Positions 45,801 to 57,200 of a stretch of 64,000 nt of DNA are shown piece after piece. Under the pieces are notes generated by a model. That model was not told where the DNA came from, ran no database searches, and was given only the letters and a program-made list of their open reading frames with translations. A program made the position numbers and the translations under genes. Each line of letters opens with the position of its first letter. The stretch's first letter is position 1. This stretch comes from Petrosia ficiformis (Eukaryota; Porifera; Demospongiae; Haplosclerida; Petrosiidae): positions 4,662,201-4,726,200 of the forward strand of contig OX345638.1 in assembly GCA_947044365.1 (NCBI GenBank). The letters run 5' to 3'.

Positions 45801-48229
45801 TACTGGAAGTTCATGTAATGAATTACTATATAGGACTTCACATTTATTTACTTCTTATCTGTGGAAGAGGGAAAAAGATCTAGAGTTATATATATTACAT
45901 GTATGTATAATAATGTATAATATTATTAGTAATCACATAAATTACTCTAGACATTTACATGGTGAGGTTTACAATACATGTATTCTCATCTTGTTTACAT
46001 TTCTCTAGTCTGATAATATTGTTGGTAATACTGAAAAAGATATAGTAATATCAAGAAAGTACTTGACTGATCTAACAATAACGAGGACGCAACATAATCC
46101 AAAATCACCAAAAAATTGACTTCCAAGTTGAAAGCTTACTTCAAATTACAATTTGAAAATTAGGATTTATGTAAAAGAATGGCATTCCGATTGGGCATGG
46201 TAAAGGGTAGATTAAAAGCTTACTCTCCATAGACTCTAGGACTGAAGACACACTATCTTTAAATATTCAATGTCAATGCTGTTCTAGGAAACTAGAAACA
46301 AAAGGAAACAAATTAAAGTTTAATTAAGGTCAGGTTTAGTCTTGGTACCCACCGGTGACCCATTAACATAGAGTGGAGGAGTCTGGAATCACACGTATCA
46401 TAGAGTTGTCTCAAATACTTAAGCACTGTGTACACACAATACGCATGCGGTTCAGTTCCCCAAGATTTCTGGGGAAAGGAGGCAACTCAATGGTGAGTGT
46501 AATACCAGACCCCTTCCTCTTTATGCAAAGGGGGCAGATACCCAGATTACATCAGGTTTGCAATGCACACGAGTATTGTAAAACCACATTAATAAATTTG
46601 ACATTTGAATTTATTAGTAAATGTAATTTGGACTATGATACGCCATCGAGCTAGTTTCAGGACCCTTGAGGTATATATTATGCATTTGCCGAAAATATAC
46701 ATAATCATTTATTATCAAAGCTTATATATTTCCTGACTCACCCTTAAAATGTTGCCATTCTTCAGTACACCACCTCATGAAGTGCTAGTGCAGATCATAT
46801 CGACACGCCCACTGAGGATGTGACATCACCTAAAATTATTTAGCTGTAGTGGAACTGTTTATGCCGAGCGAGGTATGTCTGAATATAGTATCCTGTCTAT
46901 AGATGTATATTTGGTTTAGTGGAGAGGATTGGTAAACTATGCGACGTTGAGTTAATATAAAATGGTATTGAGGATAACTTTTACCCAAAACATTCGAAAA
47001 AGGGCTGCTCATATTCAGCACTGAGTACATTTTTGTACTTTGCTGAAGGCTGGTCTATAATTATTGAATCGGAATTTATCTTAATCTAGCTGTTATGTAG
47101 GGGAAGATATACTCTGTTAATATCAATTTTGGAGAATATCACCAAGCCCAGAATTACTAGAGACAGAATTTTTGACACTGACTACTTGTAGTGTTCATTC
47201 ATAGTGTACTATTAAGTATGTGGAATTGAGTTTCTCTATAATTATTATTAGACTGTTAGACTTTGAACATCATAAAGGTTGGACAGTAAATAGCTTTTTA
47301 TCAGTTGAGAATGGAATGCCTTCCTTACATCTTATTATCAATGAAACATAATAAATTCCATTACCTAATAGTGCACTGTCATAAATAATGTTATTATGCT
47401 GTTATAAAGTTATGTCTTTTGTTTAGGATTTATATAGCCCCCAGTACAATATCATTACTACAGTTCCAATATAATACACATAGGTCAATCGAAAATTTGT
47501 TGCAGTTGATCTGTTTCTCAGTATTTCTAACTGTCTCCTAACCCAAACTAGTTTCAGGTTTGTAAATGATAATTATTATAAAAACAGAATTACGTGTACA
47601 TACTCGAGTTTTTACTGATTGTATTTAAACTGTATGTCTGCAGATCTTAAATTGGAGTTATCTTTGAGGATTCATACATGTATAACACATCTGTGCTTAT
47701 AAAGGAGATCATCAGCTAAACCCACTGTCATCATATTCTTGGTATGTGTATGTTAGCATGTATTTCCAATTGTGATTTATAATAATAACATATTAATATT
47801 ATGATTATCAGTTTAATGAGTATATAGTAGTGCTGAAATGAATGTTTTGTTTATCTAGATAGTAAAAACACAGAAGTTGTTGTATCATCATGTGCAGTAG
47901 TTACTTGCAGCTAATGATTATGCTAAGATTTAATTCTATTATTTTGCTAGAATCAGGTTGTCATAGATAAGCTAACTCTGAGGAGAGTGATTCTTAGTAC
48001 ATTGTATATCAAAAAATAGTATTTGTTTTAGTTCAACAGTGAGGCTATGAAATATATGTTCTTATAGTATTCATGATTTCTATATGAAAATATGTGTCCT
48101 TCAATGATAAAATAATGATACATAACTATTTTTGACATATTAATGTGTAATCAACGATCATCTTATCAAGGGTTACTTTAACTTGCTTGTTAGGTTTCTA
48201 CTTTTACAAATTGACAGTGTTAAATTTCA
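45801..48229. other. Non-coding, no recognised element
   Basis: Both strands were read. A 93-codon open frame at 46373-46654 has no recognised domain. The 3' end is presumably promoter and 5' UTR of gene 3. Confidence 0.4.
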
Positions 48230-48274
48230 ATGGCATCCACAACTTTTTTGACATATGAAGAGAAAGACGAACTC
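48230..48274 (+). CDS. Gene 3 exon 1
   Basis: 45 nt, ATG at 48230-48232, ends in phase 0 at gtaagt. An in-frame stop upstream and the context tttcaATGG favour a true start. Confidence 0.5.
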
Positions 48275-51200
48275 GTAAGTAATTTATAATGACTATATTG
48301 ATATTGTAATGTGGTATTTATGGCCCTTAGGGCCATCTCTATGATTGCTGTAATTCCCACGGATTTGAACTATATATGTACATATATATTAGGGCTGCAA
48401 CGAATATTCGCTCTGTTTGGATATCCACTCGTTATTTTTGTATTCGAATGTATTTTTAGTATCCGGATATTAGTTTAATGTTTGCGCATGCGCAGAAATT
48501 GAACACATGAAATTATAATTGCAATAAAATGGCCGTGGAGAAGTTTCTTGTTACGTGTTACTGGCTTTCTGCACCTGTAGAGTATTGAATGGATAGTTTA
48601 AACAACTGTGGCTGTTGTTATAAACATCTATAGCAGCAAAAATGGTGAGCTAATATTTGATAGCTCACTACAAACGATTTATGACAAAGATTCTCTGAAA
48701 GCATGAGAATATCTGGATATTCGTTTGTTAAACTAAGCGAATTTCCAGATACCAAAAACTACTATTCGTTGCAGCCCTAATATATATTCGTGTGTCCACT
48801 TGCACGAGTATGCATTGCATACGTAGTTTAGGCAGTGACTTATTTTGGGGGCTCGGTCAATTAATAGGTGTGGCGTGTAAAAGAACACACTTGAGCTCTA
48901 CAGACAAGCAGAAAGAAAACGGCTTGTAGCTAAGTAGCTTACGTAGAAACTGGAACTAAAAGCCAGCTATATTGCCTGAAATATATTCCTAAAGTTCTAC
49001 AAGGTGCTTTGAGAGTAGATAATCCAAATAATAGCTATAATAGGCTGCTGCATTTCGGATAAAGACATCCATGATTACTGAGTTCTGGACACCACGAAGC
49101 AATCATATGTATGCTTTTTTTATATATCTTCTTATGAATATAATTTTTTCCTCATAATTATGTGACGGCTATAGTTGTCTAAAGTAACAAATCATCCATG
49201 ATACCAAAATTGCAATATTGTAATTCTGTTTTCAGCGAGGAAAAAATTTCTCCTCTAATATTTTAGTTATAGACATTGTATAAATAATAAAATAGCATTG
49301 ATTAGACCACTCTGATTCTTAATACTTCACTATAACTATTAATCTCATTCATTTTAATCTACATGACAGATCAGAGGGAAGAAGGGAAAATGTAGATGTA
49401 ATTATAGATTAGAAGAAATTTGATACTTCATGTTAAGTGTTTTACCACTCTCCAGTTATTTCACTCTAAAATGTAATTGAGATTATTGTTTCTATAAGTA
49501 TTTTATAAACATTGTGTGACTTGTGTCATACATGCTTACTCACACCTGATGTTCTAAATTTTGTTCTAATATTTCATCAGTGAGATGATCGGGGCATTCA
49601 ATTCATATTCTCATGGTGTGTTGTAATGTGTCATCTCCCATTCTACTTCTCAGTCTTGTTTTTATCAATTTTATACTGCTGAATGTTCGTGCAACTGTAG
49701 CTGTGGTTACAGGCAATATTTCCAGAATAGCTGCTGACATAGATTGATTTGGAAAACCTGCTACAATATCTTCATTTCCTGTCAATGTTAAAAGGACTTG
49801 TTGCAAAGAGCTATCCTTATACTGCTTAAAAATGATTCTTCTAAACAGTTTCCATTCTGATTCAGTTTCCTCAACATCAAAATCAGGTTGAGAAACAGCT
49901 TCTTTTCCGTCAAATATCATCTTTTGTGATGTACCTTAAAAGCTAGTAAGCACTCTTAGTTTTTCCATACCGTAGTTGGATTGTTCTCTTTCTGCACTTG
50001 GAAGATGACGAGGATCAAATATGGACATAGAAGAGATAGAATCAGTGGATTTCATTCTTGCATTAATGTTGTCAATCACATTTTGCAAGTATGGGCGATA
50101 GAAAGTTTTTTGGGGGAAGCTGGAGAGTTTAAGGGAAAAGCTTCCCCCCCCAGTAAATAAAGTATTGAAACATGTACAGAATTATGACTATTTTGTCCTA
50201 AAGAGATAAAATTAAGCTATGTAAATATAATGGTATTACAATCTAGAGGCTACCACTGTAAATCTAGTTTAAACACACATAATATAGCACATTCGATGTA
50301 CGAATCGAAACACAAAATATCATTTGTGTAAATAGTTATGTGGATTTTTTGTATAATACAGAGAGAAACAACCTTTGATAAAATTAGTGCTAGTTGTAAT
50401 AGTTGCTACAGTGTAGTGGGATAATTTTGTGGAGTTTAATTTTCATGTTTTTCATGATACAGACCCATTCCACTAATATTTAACTAACAAAACTTTAGTG
50501 CCATCATTGGAGTTTGAGCAATATCGATCGAAAATCAAAATTTTGACCCATGACAAATAGACTGCACCAAAAAATCCCACTATGAGTTATCTTCCAAATA
50601 TTCAAATAATTCTGCAATTATACAGAGTACATAACTTGCAATGACCCTTCTTATAATCTCCAAAAATTTCTAGCTTGACATTCTCTTAAACTGGAATCCT
50701 TAACACTCTAGATTGACAGACCTTAGCCATAACAGTAGATAAGTACAGTGTACGAGAACCAACAAATTTTACAATTATCATTATAATCATATTTTGGGTG
50801 TGGCTTTGCAACAGTAGTGGTCGTTGCCTGTACCCAATATTTGAATTTGGCTTTTTTATATTGTATTATGTGATTTTTAATGAATATTTGAAAAATACAC
50901 TATTTGTTTCAGTGCTAAGTAAAATTAATGTTATGGTGAAACATGAAGTTGATGTCCTTTAAGACCTTCATTGTCGCAAGATATCCACAACTCCAAAAAA
51001 CTTAGCATTTTTTAATTGTTATGATAAATATGTTGGGGGGAGGGGGGGGGGGGGGGTTGGTTGGACAGCGCTGGAGGAAGTGCAAAGGTTTCAAGGTTTT
51101 GCCTTTGTATCATTTGAGAAATTTTGAAAAGTATTTTGTGGTATCGACTTTTTACTACTTTTCCTGTTGGTAAATTATTTCATGTAAATGCACCTTACAC

Positions 51201-54200
51201 ACGACATATTCTGTGCTTGCAGCTGCTTGCTTTCTATCATTAGAAGTGGACATAGTCTCAGAGATAGCTGGTCTTGCTGCTAGATTATTACTCAGTGAGC
51301 TATGGCTTCTCATGTTGGAAATAAGACGGGGTGCCAGTAACTTCATGTCAGATTCTGACCATTTTATTAGTACTTTTGGTACTTTTCTAAAGCAAACTAT
51401 GTAGTTAACTGAAGATTGGTTTACATTATTGTTTGCAATAATATACTGCATGCATCAATTGTGTGTATGTGGTTTAGGTTATGGTCTAATGTGTGTGGTT
51501 TTGAACTTCACATTAATTTATTGCTTCCTCTGTGCCTGCAGTTAGGAACTTATATAGTACTGTGGATGTGGCAAATAACGCATTCTTAAGAAGATGTAAC
51601 ATCATATTAAGTTATATAAAGAGATTCTATTACTGGGATATAGGTAGAAAGTGAAAATGTTCTTGACTATCACCAAATGACAATACAACATACTCTAGTC
51701 CATTGGTCTACTATTTTTATCTTCTTTTAGCTGCTGAAATTGAAGCATTAACTAAACTTCCTAAACATCGACAACTTATAAACATCACTATTTGATTTTA
51801 CTAAACATTGATGGAATATTATATAATATTATTGCTTTCAATCTGTATTATGAGAAATACATACATGTTGGGCACTCCATAAGCAAAAAAAAAACCTCAT
51901 CTGCTTTACTTCCATGCAATGTCATGTCTGTGATTCAGAATTTGGGAACACCTACCATATACGTGGAATATTAACAATGTGTTTTATATGGTGGTTTAGC
52001 AGTTTTGGTTCCAAACCATCAAATTAAATTTTGTCAACTACAGTTCACAAACGTTCTACACATTTCCCCTAAGCAATAATAGAACAATAAGGTGATATCC
52101 ACCTTGGAATGTGTCCAACAAGTAGTGGTCTCCATTTCTCAGTTCTCACCTTCTACTACTAAATACTTTCAGTTATAAAATTAAAATGGAACACTATCTA
52201 CAGTTCCCTGGCATAAAATGCACATGCCACAAAATAAAATTTAAATGCTAATTGTCAAAATTTAATTCATCAATACTCTATGAACAGCAAACTATCAATA
52301 TTTCCAAATGTACAGTACATGTAGCTACTTGGATAAACATATTTCATCACAAAACTACTATCATTGATTCTAGTCATTAAATGTTATCCATATAGTCTAT
52401 TTAATCATATTATTACTAGATTATTAGGTATATAGGTAGAGTTTTGTATCCGGGTACTCATTTAATATTTGTGCATGTGTTGAAACCAAACATGTGGAAT
52501 CGAAATTGCAATAAAATGGCAGTTGATAAATGACGTGCTCCATGTAACCAGCTTTTTTGGCTTGTTTAGTGTTAATTAATGTTTTTAATTATAATAGCTG
52601 TATAGAACGAGAGCCGTCGAGACGGGACCCTCGCCTACGTGGCAAGGTAATACAAACTATAATTTCGAAATATAATATTCCAAAAGATTATAATTATCAT
52701 TGCTCGTTTGTATGGTCATATAATAATGAGAATGTTTACTTCAGATTGTTTAGTTTGTGTATAAAACATATTAAGTTATAAAACCGTACTGGCATGTTAG
52801 TTTTTATAATAATATTATAATAGATATAGATATATATATATATATATATATATAAATAATTATATATATATATATATATGTAAATTATATAAACTAACAT
52901 GTCACTACTTATTACGATTATACTAGTCTCTTCCTTGTCTATACGGATCAACTAGAATATTCGCCACCTTATTAATTATGCACGATAGGTGTGGCAATCC
53001 CTTCACAACACACCCACAAATACATGTGACTTCCTGTGATCACGCGAGAGCCGGTAAGCGATTCGCGCGCACCGCGCGAACGAAACACATGAAAACACGC
53101 GGGCAAGCGAAGTAATAGAAATGTCTTTACTAGATCTAGGACCTGTAATCTTTGGAGGAACAACTATTATAACATTTTTAAGAACCCGTGGCCTTCTTGC
53201 AAGGGCTTGTACCTGTACCAGGTAACTTGATTTCATGGTTTAATTGTTAATTTATAAGTTATCAATTATAATACATGTAATTATCTAATATAGATGTCAA
53301 ATTCCTATGCTTGAGAGACAAAGAGCTCAGGCAGGATCAGATGGAATCTCTTGGTACTGTCGTATATGTAAGACTACAAAGTCAATAAGGAAAGGTAGTT
53401 TTTTCTCAAAGTCTAAATTGAGCTTACAAAAGTGGATGATAGCTATGCTGTGGTGGACGAGGGAATATCCAGTTATTCAAATGTCAAAGGAAGCCGAGAT
53501 TACAGAGGATACAGCATGTGACATTTATCAGTGGTTCAGAGAAGTTTGTTCTACTAAATTATTGAATACACCAATCATTCTTGGAGGACCAGGTGTAATT
53601 GTACAGATAGACGAATCACAATTCAAACACAAACCTAAAGTTAGTAGAATATTAATATATTTGTGAAATATAAATATTATTGCATGTTCTTTCTATAACA
53701 GCATCATAGAGGAAGGCCTCCAACAACAGATATGTGGGTATTTGGACTAGTTGATACCTCACACTCACCTGCTATAGGATATATGGAAGTAGTAACAACT
53801 CGAAATGCTGCCACACTTCTTCCAATTATCCAAACCCATGTTGCACCAGGGACAATTGTGCATTCCGATGAGTGGAGTGCATACAGGAGAGTATCACGTT
53901 TACCACATGTGGCTTCACATGGGACAGTTAACCATTCTGTAACCTTTGTTGACCCTACGACTGGCATCCACACACAACATGTTGAATCCTACTGGAATCG
54001 AGCAAAATTAAAGTTAAAAAGGATGAAGGGATGTCACACTCATCAGATACCTAGCTATCTGGATGAATTCATGTGGCGGGAACGATATGGAAAAACTCCA
54101 AATGATGCCTGGGTCAGCATAATTCTAGAGATAGCTCAACAATATCCAGTTTGATTTTCTCACCTGCTTCCTTTCTTTTTTTCTTTTACCAGCTTTTATA

Positions 54201-57200
54201 AAAGCTTGTTTTCTTTTTCTTTCTTTTCTTTAACCGGTTTTTTTCAAAACCACCAACAGACAAAAGATTCCACCATATGGCCATAATATATCTACTAACC
54301 ACGCCCACAGGAAGTCACATGTATTTGTGGGTGCGTTGTGAAGGGATTGCCACACCTATCGTGCATAATTAATAAGGTGGCGAATATTCTAGTTGATCCG
54401 TCTATACTATAAGTCTTACATTTTAGTCTCTGTATTATCTGAAAGAAGAAAGAAAGATCCTCAATTCGTCTTGTGAAATATTCCACAAAGACAGCATAGA
54501 CAGGTCCTCAAAACTGCTGACGTTCGAGTAACGTGCACAGCACATGACTTTGAAAAATTGAAATAGGCGGAGTTTGAAAGTAATGGAGAATGCTTGGAGC
54601 CAGTACTCGATGTTGTAGCAACCACTACCCAAATTCTGTTTGCTTTTATGTAGTGCTTTGCTAGCGATAGTCATGATACAGGAGTAGTTATGTTTTGATG
54701 TGTCGAGATGCCTCCACGAGTCTTCTCAAGTCTGGAAACAGTAATCGTGAGTTATAAACATTGTGATAACTTTATAACCGAAAGGTTTAAGAAGAATTCC
54801 TACGTTATTTTTTTTCCTTGTATAATTTGAAGTCTACCAGTACCCCTTTTGAAATGTCAATGTTTTTATTTTTCCAGAAAAATTGCTAACACACACACAC
54901 ACACACACACAGACACACAGACAAAACGATTACCGTACCCTTCCGCCTACGCTACGCGGCGAGGGTAACTACTGAAAACTAGGTGCGTAATAGTCAATCA
55001 AACTCGTGATTGAATGTTGCTATATTATTGTTTTGATTAGTAAAACAATTTTCAATTAGTATACCTAAAGATCATTTATTAGGCTTTTCTGATACAACAA
55101 ATTTCATTTGTTTCCTCATCAAATAGTGAACATAACACATTAATTTCATTGCATTGCTATTGCAGTTGTAATGTGTACATATATATAGTTCTCATATTTG
55201 AGTTTGAAATGAGTGTTTAATTTTCATCAATGTTTATCAAAATCCAGGAATTGATGTTTACAAATTTGAGATTTTTATAGTGAATATTTAAAATTTGCAA
55301 ATGTTTATCTAGTCTAGTAGTCAATGTTTACAGAGTGGTCAATGTTTATCAAGTCTAGATACAATGTTACAGTTGAGATGCCTTTGAATGCTATATAGCA
55401 ACCCTAAATTAAAAGCATTTCCTGAAGGAGTGTACCCCAGCTCTCCCATAGTAGCAGTATGGTTTCTACGATTAATTGCTTCCCTCACTAACAAAAATCT
55501 TGTATGGAATAAATTAATATTTTGATGTATCACGACGATGGGACCAATAAATGTCAATATTACATAACACATGAGTGAAGGAACCATTATGCATTCATAA
55601 GAATCATAACCTTCATTGTTCCTAACTGAATGCAACATAAAAACTAAAATTCTACACTCAATAGAAGTTCAATACTGAAAGGCGATTAACAGGTTTCTTA
55701 TTAATACAATTGTCTTATACACCTATCTGTATGGTATATACATGTACATTGTCCTCATTACAAAGGAACAAAAATGTTAACATAATAATGGCTGATACTG
55801 TAAGCTTAAAGCATCCTTTGGACTATATTAAGTGTGAAATTGTATTTGAACTTCAGCTGTCTACAATCATCATAGACACTGTGACTCACCTGATACCATA
55901 ATTAAGCAGTTAGAAGCATCAATACTGAACTAGGACAGTAGAAATTTTACAAGGGATGCTTCAATAATCTGATGATTTTGTAGCATTTGAGTAACCAGAT
56001 ATAATATGATTCATATGAAGAGATCCCAATACATGCATATACTATGTATGTGTAAAATGAACATTTAACATTACCACAAATATATTGTTGCAATGCATCA
56101 AAATCCTAACTAGTTCTATCATATGAATATATTATATTGTATACCATACATGTTATGTGTTACTGTTATAATTATGATAGAAATGTGACTATGCTTGCAA
56201 AACCAATTACAGGGGGAAAATAATCCACTACTTGTTCCTAAAATATTTATCAATTGAATAATTTCATTGATCATATCAGTTTACTCATACTATTACGCAA
56301 TAGTTGGTAAATATCATGCCCAGTGGCGGATCTAGGGAGATCTCTTTGGTTTCCGTGGAAACCCCTTTCAAATTTAAAAATTCAAGTTGTTTTTTGGAAA
56401 AAGTCTGTGCACCACGCCCACCAGGATGTTGTATATAGTAACAAACAGTAGTAGAGCATTGCTTCTATCAGAAGACTGTGAAGATGGTATGTACATAAAT
56501 AACTATATATCTGCAAGTATAATACATGAGTACTTCAGTAATCACACCCCTCATGAATAATTAATGAGTAAGAAATTCCACATGCTTCACTCGCTATTAT
56601 TTTTTGAAACCTCCTTCTTAAATTTCTAGATCCGCCACTGATGCCTATTCTTGAACACCTCTTTTGATTATCAATAATTATTTTGATATTTCTAATCTAA
56701 CATGTATTATTGAAAGCTTGATGAATATCATCAGATTCATGTAGAAATAATGTTAAGTTTTATAATGTGAAATTTAATATAATACATATAGCTACAAGAT
56801 TATCTTAATTACATGTACAATTATAATTTGAATCATCATAACACAAAATATAAGGTGTCTACTGATTGAGTTTTTATGTGCTATCTTTTTCTTGTTTATG
56901 TTTTATACTATAGGATGACAGTCTGTTTAGGGCACATAGCTACAGGAATATGAAGCAAGTTGAAGACATTATAGAAAAATGTACTGATAAGAGCTATGCT
57001 CTGGTAAGTGTCTATATAAATCAAAACACTTGATACTGTTGCTTGTTATTATCATAAGTGAATAAATATTATGTGCTATACATAATTCAAACTCTATAAT
57101 TATTTTGAGGTGGCTACTGACTACTTACAAATGTATAGTCTTAGAATTTATACAATGGTGCATTGGCAATGGTGACCTTTGATGTATCGTGGGTGATATA

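Larger units (their letters stand above)
48319..49133 (+). repeat. Interspersed repeat, copy B, split by a nested hAT MITE
   Basis: Matches 13537-14010 on both sides of an insertion (48390-48779). Outside the insertion the two copies share gggggctcggtcaattaat and cctgaaatatat-containing blocks. Confidence 0.8.

Noticed and set aside
46373..46654. 93-codon open frame as a gene
   Set aside because: No domain, no supporting splice partners, and ordinary AT-rich surroundings.
53294..54154. Bacterial insertion sequence or contamination because of the IS1595-type transposase
   Set aside because: The coding region has spliceosomal introns, and the ends and 8-bp duplication are those of eukaryotic Merlin elements.
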